NCBI GenBank assembly: GCA_015146655.1
Contig: VKHL01000065.1
Location: 90,987 to 154,986, forward strand
DNA length: 64,000 nucleotides
Direction of reading: 5' to 3'
Source of the DNA: Ochromonas danica
Taxonomy: Eukaryota; Sar; Chrysophyceae; Chromulinales; Chromulinaceae
The notes beneath the pieces were generated by a model, which worked only from the letters and a program-made list of their open reading frames with translations, had not been told where the DNA came from and ran no database searches. The number at the start of each line of letters is the position of its first letter. The first letter of the stretch is position 1. A program made the translations under genes and the position numbers. Shown here one piece after another: positions 10,501 through 19,638 of the stretch.

Positions 10501-11135
10501 GCTGCAATCAGTACTTTACCTTTGTTTTTATACCATCTACAGTCATTGTGAAGTGACCATTGATCACTGACACAGGGATTCTATCAATTGCATTATAAGT
10601 CTGTAGTGTTTTCAACAGTCATGTCTCCTGACACAATCATTTGCTGCCAACTAGTGGAGCAATCCTGAAGTAGAACAGTGATCTGACTCTCTTTCAGTTG
10701 AGCGAATAGCTTTTCATTCAGAGCCTGAGATTCTTCCAGCTTTCTCTCTAAGTCAACTCGTGCTGCTTTTTCTGTCTCTCTTGCTTTGATGCTCTCTTCT
10801 AGTTCAGACACCAACTTCCCAATTACTGCCTGCGATTCTTCCAGCTTTCTCTCCAAATCAAATCGTGCTGCTGCTATTTCTCTTTCAGCCTGACTTGACT
10901 GAATCTCAGCAATCTCAGCCTGACTTGACTCCTGTACCTGTTGTAGCTTTCTCTCCAAATCAACTCTTCTTGCTTTTTCTACCTTGTAAGGGATATCATC
11001 CAGAAGATCATAGAACACCTCCTCTTCCTCAACACGACCTCTCTTTCTCTGTATTCTTATCACTTCTTCAGTCTTTCTCTTTTCTTCCTCTATTGTATTA
11101 TCTTGCTTCTCTAAGCTCGACTGCATCTTTTCCAT
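7569..11135 (-). CDS. coiled-coil plus ankyrin-repeat protein, one repeat per exon
   Basis: The first coding exon runs from ATG 11135 towards about 10600 and encodes a charged coiled coil with a repeated heptad block (RVDLERKLQQ, RFDLERKLEESQ, RVDLERKLEESQ). Then come 10520-10600 (27 codons, ..IPVSVINGHFTMTVDGIK..) and ankyrin exons 10212-10313, 9693-9794, 9257-9358, 8802-8906, 8476-8577, 8092-8190 and 7853-7954, each 33-35 codons in phase 0 and each one repeat of the form NGWTPLHxACxxGHVEVVK followed by LLLDERVDVNK. The last exon 7569-7643 is a half repeat ending at TAA (GKSALDVTDEEDIKALL). Donors are GTRAGN-like except the exon at 7853, which has GCAAGC. The junction between the coiled-coil exon and 10520-10600 is unclear: the frame reaches TAA at 10593 unless an intron or frameshift lies at about 10601-10690. 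Probably a protein-interaction scaffold; partner unknown. Confidence 0.8.
7644..9692 (-). repeat. tandem exon-intron cassettes of the ankyrin gene
   Basis: Not only the ankyrin exons but also the introns between them resemble each other. Recurrent intron blocks are tatatctgctcatac.., actatacagtacaagac.., accatgtaa and ctaacacc..ttc. They occur in the introns after the exons ending at 8190, 8577, 8906, 9358 and 9794. The unit of about 280-450 bp (exon plus intron) has therefore been duplicated in tandem several times. Confidence 0.7.
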
Positions 11136-12397
11136 CACCTCCAGCAAATAGGAAAATATGAGATGAATATAATATAATCAATAATTTAATAAGAATGAGG
11201 TACAGTAGATAGGATCAATGAATGTTCTCAGCACAGCTTGTATCTCTTGTATCTATGAGATGAGACAATTTTGGCGGGTGGTTTTTCACCGCCAAACCCC
11301 ATGATCAGAAACAGTACTGTACTTCGGGTACAGGATGATGACTGGGATTCATTGCGCTCAAAGATTCTGAAAGAAATGAAAGCAAAAGAATCTCACTATT
11401 GCTGATTGTTGTTGTTTCTTGTGGTCTGAATCCCAATAGCTGTATATTTTAAACAGCTTTGTTGTAAGACTACTAAACGGCTGCATCCTTCCAAGAAAAG
11501 AAACTCCCCTGGTCACGAATTAAGAGACACTGCAGCTACATCTCTTGATAACGATTCCGCCTGGTCAATCCAAATTCAACAGACCTTGTTGTTTATGCAT
11601 ACAAAGAAATGTACTCTTTCTGACAGTGACATTGAAAAAATGCTGACGGCGGATGCTAGAATATCGAGGCGGATGCTAGGCTCTCTCTTACGAATTAATT
11701 TACATCTCATTGCTCTTACTTGATCAAGTTACTTGGTAACTTCACCGCCAAACAAGTCACACGCAGCAGGTGTTGCCATCCACGTATGGGCCTACTAAGA
11801 GCACGGGGAACTTAACGTAAAGTCGAATCTCCATTGCACACCGCAAACTCACTGTGGTCATCCCCATGGCATGTACAGTATCTCCCAGAGAAGGAAGTGG
11901 GGACGACGGAGGCTAGTCGCGGGTCAACCTTCGTGTCAGCCTCCCAGCATTCCGCAGTTAATATCCTAATGATACTTTGCGAGCAGAAAGTGACAAGCGA
12001 TGTGCAGGTTCAGAGTCTCTCATTACACGATTTCCATCCAAATTGGTCGAGTCGCTGGGACCACAGCGTGTTCTCATCAACTTGCACTGGACGGTTTTGC
12101 AAGATCTGCGCCGAGGAGAGCTCGTAACTCTGTCCGAATCACCGGCGTCTACTTACGGCCTTCAGTCCTCTGACATTGATAAAGGAACGGTCTAAACGTT
12201 ATGGTCGAATTGTTCGCCCACCAACTAACAAGAAACCACTTTTGTCTGATAAACCCCCACAATAAACAGTTTCCACGCATCGTAAGAATGCGCTCAGTTC
12301 CATTTCGAACAACGACAGGTTCTTCTCATTTCTCTTTGTAGTTCTTGCTTTATTACTCGATTTTATGACTTGTCAATAGCTACTTGTCTGATAAATC
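11136..12397. other. intergenic region with hairpin and repeat copy
   Basis: This divergent spacer lies between the ankyrin gene (minus) and the BRCT gene (plus). A near-perfect inverted repeat sits at about 11273-11300 (tttggcgggtg / caccgccaaa). ggcggatgctag occurs twice near 11648 and 11670. The second dispersed-repeat copy is at 11735-11917. Short frames at 11834-12195 cross that repeat and show no protein family. Confidence 0.5.
11735..11917 (+). repeat. dispersed repeat, copy 2
   Basis: Partner of the repeat at 6355-6541, same orientation, 5.4 kb apart, with the ankyrin gene between them. The ttcaccgccaaac block also appears in the hairpin at about 11288-11300, which may be a third, truncated relic. 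Confidence 0.7.
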
Positions 12398-14543
12398 ATG
12401 GTTCGATCTGTGAAAGTTAATCGCGGTGATATCCTCTCCAGATGTCTTCGAGGGGTACGATGCGTCATCGATAACGACGAGGACCTCTCCAGGTGAGTCA
12501 GCCACTAGGCGACCCTCGCATAGCTTAACATAACATAGCGTAGACAGAGAGACCTCGGGTTGACCCATCTTCTCCTGTATGTGTAGGAAGAAGTGGTGCA
12601 CCTCTGCGGTAGAGCAGCTAGGAGGGGAAGTGACTGATCATATCAGCGAGCAAGTTACCACACACTACCTCATCTCTTCAGAGTGTTCTCTTCGCAGTGA
12701 CCGCGCGATGAGACGAGTTCTGGCTGCCCAATTGCTGGGCATTCCCGTGCTCTCCCTCACCTGGCTGGACCACTGCTACCAGCAGAGGAAGAAGGTAGAG
12801 GAGCAGAGCTTCCGCGTGTTTGCAGGGCTCTTTGAGGAGGTGCTTCAGTCTGAAGCCTGGCAACACTGTCTCGCCCGTCTATCGCAGTCGTCCCTTCCCC
12901 AGCAAAAGCGAGCAGCAGCTGGTGAGGGAGGAAATGCTATCCCCATCCCTCGCTTCAAAGAGTTTGTGCTTCCCGCGTTGAAAGTGTCGAATGTTCGGCG
13001 GTCTGAACGGATTCTCGAGCGGTACGATGACAACTTCTCTCCCTCCCTAGCTACACCCACTGCTGCTGGCAGGGGTAGGAAGGGGTACTTGTCGGATGTC
13101 TCGGAGGAAGGTCTGCTAGCGGTGCCTTTGAAAGATCCTTTGCCAATAGTTTTCGACGACGATGAGGAGGAGGATGATGATGATGATGATGATGATGAAG
13201 ACACATGCTACCGTCTTGTTCGCCAAGTGACAGCAGAGGAAGATGGTGAAGAGGAAGAGGAAGAGGTGGTGGAGCTCTCAGCTCGTCGTATCTCAAGTTC
13301 CTCCACTGTTACTACGGCGTCCTCATCCGTCATAGGTATCCAGGAGAAGCTGGAGGAAGATAGTAAGGTGGAACAGGTTGCTCTCTCATGTCTGACAGTT
13401 GCAGAGTATCAAATGGTCTCAGAGCTAGCCTTCTCTCTCGCACAGCGCCTAAACAGCAAACAGAGACTGACACGCAAGGAAACACATTTCCTCTCTACTG
13501 TATGTGCATTGTGTAAGGAAGATAGTGAAGAAGGAAAGGCCCTGCCCTCGACAACTTCCTTCAGCCACCTCATCGTCTCTTCCTCCAGTGACACTGAGAC
13601 TGCTACAAGGTTAGTCAGTGTCCTTCTCTGAGGGTGCATGTTTGTTGATTTTCTTCACTCTGTCTCTCTAGTCCGTCGATTCGCACACTCTTTGCGATCG
13701 TAAAGGGGTTACCAATCGTCACCCTCGACTTCTTTCGCGCTTCTGTGACAGCGGGTAAGTCAGTGCTACTACCTACCCCCTTCCCCCCCCCCCACCGCCA
13801 CACACACACATTATCACTATTTCCTTCATATAAAACTAACATGGAATGATTGAGCAGGTTATTGGGTGGAGGCGAAGTTCTTCCGCCATCCACAATTCTC
13901 TTCACATGTTTGGGGAAAGAGCACTGCCATTCTGAGAGGGAAAACGATTAGTTTGCTTCAATCCACATCGACGAGTGTCATTCCAGCAGAACGAGACCTC
14001 GTGCATCTTCTGTCCTTAGCAGGCGCCACAGTTCTCCTGCGCGAAGTCAACCAGGCTGATATCGACTACTTCTTGGTAGGAAATAGAGACGATTTCACGG
14101 CATGGGTAGCGAGTTGCTATCATGGAAAGAAGCCGTTGACAGAGGAAGTGCAAGCGGTGATGACCAAATGCAAACCAAAGAGTACATTGGGAGGTGGGGT
14201 TAGTCTTGTGACCTATCATTACTTCGCTCATCTAATCATGGAAGGTGAGATGCGCGAGCCTCTCATTATCGCACGTGATGAAGAGGAAGTAATAACAGCG
14301 CGAAACATGCGCATCCTTGAGAGAGCCGTTGTCGACGAACTGAGACGTGCTGTGCAACCAAATAGAAAACGCAGTCATTCGGGAAAATCCGCAGATAGAA
14401 GAGACGCCGTCCAGGAAGAAGAAGAACAAGAAGAAGAAGAGGAAGAGGAATTGGTGGGGGAGGCATGTAGAGAGAAGAGGAGATTGAGGGCAAGGGTGAT
14501 TCCTGCGCCCATTCGCGTACTACCACATCGTCGTCGACAGTAA
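12398..14543 (+). CDS. BRCT-domain protein (MDC1/PTIP-like DNA-damage adaptor)
   Basis: Four exons: 12398-12492, 12587-13609, 13672-13754, 13858-14543 (about 628 aa; donors GTGAGT, GTTAGT, GTAAGT; acceptors TAG, TAG, CAG). Residues about 35-105 form a BRCT domain (LGGEVTDHISEQVTTHYLIS, then LLGIPVLSLTWLDHCYQQ). A long acidic Asp/Glu linker follows. A second BRCT spans the exon 2-4 junction (FSHLIVSS, IRTLFAIVKGLPIVTLDFF, SVTAGYWVEAKFF), and a third, weaker one follows (WGKSTAILRGKTISLL, LLSLAGATVLLREV, LVTYHYFAHLIMEGE). The pair of C-terminal BRCTs resembles MDC1/PTIP, which bind phosphoproteins at DNA breaks. The tail is Glu-rich then Arg-rich. A nuclear role in DNA damage signalling is inferred from the family. 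Confidence 0.8.
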
Positions 14544-14782
14544 TGAGCTCTCTGCCTCTCCTTACGATGCATGTCTAGCTAGGTAGTTTTCAATGTGGTT
14601 AGTAGTAGTCGTAGTCGTAGTCGCCATCGTCTGTGTGGTGATGATTTATGATGACGATGATGATGACTGCTGCTTGTTATTGTTATCTTTTCCAGCAAAT
14701 TAAAGCTATACCGTCCTGTCTATATTGTTTACTATCTATCTATCGCTATTATCCTTTGTTGCTAAAGCGGTGATGTGATGGT

Positions 14783-16105
14783 CTAGCTGTGGTTGAGGTC
14801 GAGAGATCTCTTGCGAGAAGTGGTCGACAGCGTCGCTCTGCCAGCCTCGTCCTCTTCAACATGACGGAGCACTTCTCTAGGGATAAACTTCTCAGTCGTC
14901 CTGTGTGCTGTAACAAAGTAGGCAAGATAGCCACCGACATTGACTGGATAGACCTGTACACTATGGAAATAGATGGAATCCAGACAACTGCGCAGCTGTT
15001 GAGGAGCGACTGTTAGAAGCACACAACGGCCTTGTCCAAGAGACAGAATACGAGCCATCTCTGCAACGACTTGACCTGGTCGAGGACGTTGATAGCTCGG
15101 GAGACGGCTGGTCTGTTGCTTGGAGAAGGGCATGGCAAGTAGCGCGACATCCACAACTCCATCAATCACTGGCAGACGCTTACAACTCCACAGCAACCCT
15201 TCTGCCACCGCACAACTCTTTAGTCTCTGTCTACTTTCTACAAGGCCGGCCGTGACGACAGGGTCTGCATCACCACCGAATGCTATGGCTTGCATCGCAA
15301 AGGCTGCCTCTGTCATACCCGACGCTGCACTCCCACAAAGACCGTCTAAGACGATCTCATGTGCCTTCGCCTTTCCAAGCAGCAGCATTAAATATGCCGT
15401 AGAGGGACGTATGCTAGGAGCTATGGTAGCCGTTGTGGAGGATGAAGAGGCTGTTGGATATGGAGGCCTCGCCTCGCTAGGCAGACGAGATTTGAGCATC
15501 TGCTTGCAGCCCACGGGCAGCAGCATGCCAATGAGAAGAGAGGTCTGCGAGGCAAGGCAAAGCACTTCTAGATCCATCTCCTTCAAGCTGACCTTCCATT
15601 GAGTCTGCAGCACGACGAGGTCTCCCATGGCTCGAGAGAGGGCCAGCGACTGATAGCGTTGGTCACCATCACGAACTGACCGCACACAGAAGGTGGGAGG
15701 GTCAGCAGGAGGGTTAGTCTGACTATCCTTCTGGTTAGCTAATACAAGGTCTCTCCACTGGCGATAGGCTTCTTGAAGTCTTCCTGTAGGTACGACCTTC
15801 TGCTCTACCTCTGCCACTACCTCGTCCAGCACCATCGACACCTCTGTGAGGTCAGCGACATGGACTAACCAGCACTGTACAGATCGGATATCTTGGAGAA
15901 GTCTCGGTGGGAGAGTGGTGAAGTGCAAAAGGATCTTCCCACAGCACGCCTCGCCTGGCACGACCGCCTGAGGCTGAGACAAGACTTGCACCTCCTGCAG
16001 CACCACCTCCTCCTCCTCCTCTCCATAAACAGCGACCTGCCTTCGGATATCCTCCACTACCAGATCTTCCAATCCAGCCAAACACAAGGCGATTAAACTA
16101 TACAT
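14783..16105 (-). CDS. THUMPD3: THUMPD3/Trm14-like tRNA methyltransferase homologue, catalytic motif altered
   Basis: Single exon, 440 aa, from ATG 16105 to TAG 14783. Residues about 145-215 match the THUMP RNA-binding domain (FCVRSVRDGDQRYQSLALSR, then LEVLCLASQTSLLIGMLLPV). The C-terminal half matches the Rossmann methyltransferase of THUMPD3 (RPSTAYLMLLL, IVLDGLCGSAASG for SAM-binding motif I, VDVALLAMPFSK for motif IV, GRCVLLT). In THUMPD3 motif IV reads D-L-P-F, the catalytic acid being Asp; here the aligned residues are A-M-P-F. Motif I has also lost the usual DPxCGSG pattern in part. The family makes m2G at position 6 of tRNA with TRMT112. This copy may be a weak enzyme or a binding-only paralogue. 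It is convergent with the BRCT gene. Confidence 0.75.
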   Translation of the reverse strand: MYSLIALCLAGLEDLVVEDIRRQVAVYGEEEEEVVLQEVQVLSQPQAVVPGEACCGKILLHFTTLPPRLLQDIRSVQCWLVHVADLTEVSMVLDEVVAEVEQKVVPTGRLQEAYRQWRDLVLANQKDSQTNPPADPPTFCVRSVRDGDQRYQSLALSRAMGDLVVLQTQWKVSLKEMDLEVLCLASQTSLLIGMLLPVGCKQMLKSRLPSEARPPYPTASSSSTTATIAPSIRPSTAYLMLLLGKAKAHEIVLDGLCGSAASGMTEAAFAMQAIAFGGDADPVVTAGLVESRQRLKSCAVAEGLLWSCKRLPVIDGVVDVALLAMPFSKQQTSRLPSYQRPRPGQVVAEMARILSLGQGRCVLLTVAPQQLRSCLDSIYFHSVQVYPVNVGGYLAYFVTAHRTTEKFIPREVLRHVEEDEAGRATLSTTSRKRSLDLNHS

Positions 16106-16308
16106 CTTCTTCCACCCACAGACAGAATGGAGAGAGAGTGAGACAGCAGCAGCCAGAGGCCAGATCTGGATAGACTAGGAATCTGGCTCTTGCGTGGTGG
16201 CAATAATAGCAGGCAGGAACCTCATCTGGCAGGGCGACAGTCTAAAGTGCAAAGCCTTTACCAGAGGGTGGAAAGGAGAGATAGTTGAATCTATTTGACA
16301 GTGATTCC
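16106..16308. promoter_or_regulatory. short divergent promoter
   Basis: About 200 bp separate the start codons of the THUMPD3-like gene (minus) and the SPRY gene (plus). No recognisable motif beyond general composition. Confidence 0.4.
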
Positions 16309-16908
16309 ATGGGTTGTCACTGTTGTAAAGCTACTAAAGAGGATGGAGAATGTGAAATTGAGCTTTCTAATGTGACTAACTCTAATCTTATTTGTAAGAT
16401 CGGATTGAAGGGTGAGAGGGTCAAGACAGTAGTGCGTGAGGATAACACCATTGATGTCAGTGGCAGTGGTATCTGTCTGGGTTCGTGTTCACTAGACGGT
16501 GATGTGGGGAGGTGGGAGGTAGTGGTGAGCAAAGGGGTGCAAGAGGTGGCGGTGGGTCTACTACGTGCTAGGAAGAATCAATTACCTGACCTGTCCAAGT
16601 CCTTGTCTGACTACAAAGACCATGAGACATCTCAGGCATGGCTACTAGACCCTTCCTTCCTCAAGGAGGGAGATGTAGTGGGTGTCTACTATGACCAGAC
16701 AGACATGCCCATGGTAACCTTCACAATCAATCACGAGATTGTCGCCGCGGCTACGATCCATCGCATTCGACCATCGAATGATATCTACCCTGCTGTGAGT
16801 GTGTCAGGTCAAGGACAGGTGAAGGTCATCTTCGATGAGTCAGCCTTCCGCTACCCTTCCCTCTCACCGAAGTTTCGTATGGTCCTCTCCTCTACCTCTC
16901 TCCTCTGA
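16309..16908 (+). CDS. SPRY-domain protein with N-terminal acylation signal
   Basis: Single exon, 199 aa from ATG 16309 (the frame is open further upstream but only with non-ATG codons). The N-terminus MGCHCCKATK has Gly2 and Cys3/5/6, a pattern for N-myristoylation plus palmitoylation, so membrane anchoring is likely. Residues about 30-190 form a SPRY/B30.2-type domain: GICLGSCSLDGDVGRWEVVV, EVAVGLLRA, EGDVVGVYYDQTDMPMVTFT, IYPAVSVSGQGQVKVIF. Such domains bind partner peptides. No catalytic domain is attached. Partner unknown. Confidence 0.75.
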   Translation: MGCHCCKATKEDGECEIELSNVTNSNLICKIGLKGERVKTVVREDNTIDVSGSGICLGSCSLDGDVGRWEVVVSKGVQEVAVGLLRARKNQLPDLSKSLSDYKDHETSQAWLLDPSFLKEGDVVGVYYDQTDMPMVTFTINHEIVAAATIHRIRPSNDIYPAVSVSGQGQVKVIFDESAFRYPSLSPKFRMVLSSTSLL

Positions 16909-17454
16909 TGATGGCTAGATGACTAGTCTAGTCTAGATGATATTGACACCTTCTCAATACTGTTTCTTGGTCATTATCATTGATCTCAGTGAGTGACCTT
17001 GTATATAGAAAGATTTGTGTATATTGCTGTCAATGCTATAAGTTCATCAACTTGTAAGAAGAGATAGACATAATCCACTGACTGACTACCACTTTCACTT
17101 CTCGAATACATTGTATACTACAAGACATTCTCCAGGACCAAAGTCAAGTTCTCCCATGGTATTAATTTCTTGAAGATTAATAGGGGGTAGGGGTGGATAG
17201 ATTATAAACAGAGAGAGAGAGAGAGAGAGAGACGGTAGACTACAAAACCAACCAAACTTTCAGCTGTTAGTTCTAACTAGATATAGGCTATAAACTATAG
17301 ACCAATGTGCGATTGTTGTTATTGCGTGGGGTTAGTATGACTGGGTGTGTGTGGCGCGTGGCGGAGGCTGTCTCTCTGTCTTCCCTCCTCACCTTCCCCA
17401 AACAACAACACCAACAGGGAGTTGACGTGACTTGACTTGACCAGAACTGAGAAG
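16909..17454. other. intergenic region with (GA)n tract
   Basis: This is the spacer between the SPRY gene and the seryl-tRNA synthetase. A (GA)11 microsatellite lies at about 17211-17232. The last 100 bp before ATG 17455, including repeated gacttgac-type sequence, form the likely promoter and 5' UTR. No gene seen. Confidence 0.5.
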
Positions 17455-19445
17455 ATGCCCTTGGATATCACCTTATTTCGTAAAGATGGGGGCAACCCTG
17501 ACCTTATTCGTGAATCTCAACGTCGTCGCTACAAGCCAGTCGAAGCAGTGGATGAGATTATTGCCAAGGATGATGAGTGGCGCCTACTGACTGGCTCCAT
17601 CGACAAGCTCCGCAAGCAACGCAACATTATCCAGAAGGATATTGCTAACATCAAGAAGGCTGTGGCCATCGCTGCTAAAGAAGGCAAAAGTGCGGAGGAA
17701 CAAGCACAGCTTGACCAACAATCCGTCGAACTTGTCAAGCAGAAGGATGCCTTGGATATTGAGATCGAGCAGAGTGAGCTCAAGCAGAAAGACTTGAAAG
17801 TGGAGGTGGACAAGATGCTGACCAAGATCGGAAACATCGTTGCGGACAACGTGCCCGTCAGTCTGGACGAGGCAGAGAATCGTGTGGAACGCCGTTGGGG
17901 TACTCCTCGTGATCCTAAGGGACTGTTAAATCATCATGATGTGCTCTGGCGTATTGGTGGTTATGAACCTGACCGTGGAGCTGCGGTGGCAGGTCATCGT
18001 GGATATTTCCTCCGTGATGTTGGTGAGACCTTTTGATTGATTTGTTTTGTATCTGTCACTGTTTGATTCTTACCTATGCTTATTGGATACTATCAGGTGT
18101 GATGTTGAACCAAGCATTCATTAACTACGGTATTGCCTTCCTCCGTAAGAGAGGCTACGTGGTCCTGCAGCCTCCTTTCATGATGAAGAAGGAGGTGATG
18201 GCTGGTGTGGCACAGCTCGAGCAGTTTGACGAGGAGCTCTACAAGGTCACTGGTGACGGAGAAGACAAGTACCTCATTGCCACCTCTGAGCAGCCTATCT
18301 GCGCTCTGCACATGTCTGAATGGCTGGAGGAGAAGCAGCTGCCCATGTTCTACGCTGGCACCTCCACCTGCTTCCGTAAGGAGGCTGGCTCCCACGGCAA
18401 AGATACCTGGGGTATCTTCCGTGTGCATCAGTTCGAGAAGGTTGAGCAGTTTGCTATTGTGGAAGGTGACTTGGAGAAGTCTAACGCAGTGCAGGAGGAG
18501 ATGATCCGCACTGCCGAAGAGTTCTACCAGTCGCTGGGCTTCCCTTACCAGGTCATCAACATCGTCTCGGGGGCACTGAACAATGCTGCTATCCGCAAGT
18601 ATGATCTGGAAGCATGGTTCCCTGGTTACAATAACTACCGTGAGCTTGTCTCTTGCTCCAACTGCACGGACTATCAGTCTCGTGCCATGGAGATTCGCTG
18701 CGGTATCAAGAAGATGGGAGATCGTGAGAAGAAGTATGTCCACATGCTCAATGCCACTCTCTGCGCTACTGGTAGAGCGATTTGCTGTCTCTTGGAGAAC
18801 TACCAGGAGGCTGATGGTGTGCGTGTGCCTGAAGTGCTCGTGCCTTTCATGGGGGGCCTGACCTTCTTGCCTTTTGTGAGAGATGCTAAGGGTACCACTG
18901 CTGACTCTGCCTCCAAGAAGGAAGACAAGAAAGAGGAGAAGAAGAAGGAAGACAAGAAGGAGAAGAAAGAGGAGAAGAAGAAGGACGAGAAGAAGCCTGT
19001 TCCTGCCCCTGCTCCTGTAGCTGCTGCACCTGTGGTCCCTCCTGCTGCTCCTGTTGAGGCCCCTGCTGCTGCTGCTGCCGCCGCCGCTCCTCGCAGTGCT
19101 CCTACTTATACTACTCCTGCGCCAGCTGACTCTACCCAGCGCCTTCTCTATCCTCTGCATCACACTTCCCACATGACCGCCTACACCGTGCCCTCTGCCG
19201 AACAAGTTGTCACTCTCTCTGCTGCCGGTGAGATCTCCCAGGTGCACTTTGAAGCTCTCAGTGACAGATTGAAGTTCTACAGCTATGTGAGTGGCGATGT
19301 TGCCGCGGAGCTGGATAACCGGGTCTTCGTCTTCCTCCAAGCTGCCGAGCCCGAAACTCGCGCGCAGGCTGAAGCCCATCCCAGCATCGCTCGCTATCTG
19401 CGACACATGGCTGTCTTCTCCAAGTCTCCTGCTTATCCCTTCTAA
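17455..19445 (+). CDS. SARS1: cytosolic seryl-tRNA synthetase with C-terminal extension
   Basis: Two exons, 17455-18022 and 18097-19445 (638 aa; donor GTGAGA, acceptor CAG). The N-terminal tRNA-binding coiled coil (residues about 1-110, [17 protein letters not shown]) precedes a class II core with motif 2 ([20 protein letters not shown]) and motif 3 ([20 protein letters not shown]). It attaches Ser to tRNA-Ser (and tRNA-Sec where present). The usual end, [16 protein letters not shown], falls near residue 449. After it comes a Lys/Glu-rich linker, a Pro/Ala-rich linker, and about 105 residues that resemble the GST-C-like N-terminal domain of eEF1B beta ([16 protein letters not shown], then [15 protein letters not shown]). 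That domain type joins translation factors and synthetases into complexes. Confidence 0.92.
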
Positions 19446-19638
19446 TAGAATAAGATGAGAGGGGTAGCTTTCTTCTTTCTAAACTATATTAAGTTATGTC
19501 CATCCCAGTCACTCCTCCGTCGTCGTGTTAATGGATTTTAGAGCGGTGGGTGAGAAACGCGATTGTTCAGGAAAACGTGTTTCTACCTTCTCGTGTCAGA
19601 GTGGATTTGCTGCCGCATCATCATCAGAAGAAAGTGAG
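19446..19638. promoter_or_regulatory. spacer upstream of the carrier gene
   Basis: This short spacer holds the 3' flank of the SerRS gene and the upstream sequence of the carrier gene. The carrier frame stays open to ATG 19531, but the 36 residues that start would add would bury the signal peptide, so they are treated as 5' UTR. Confidence 0.4.

Noticed and set aside
18093-19406. 437-codon minus-strand frame opposite the seryl-tRNA synthetase
   Set aside because: It is the antisense of a highly conserved, codon-biased gene; its translation is low-complexity Leu/Ser/Arg with no family features.
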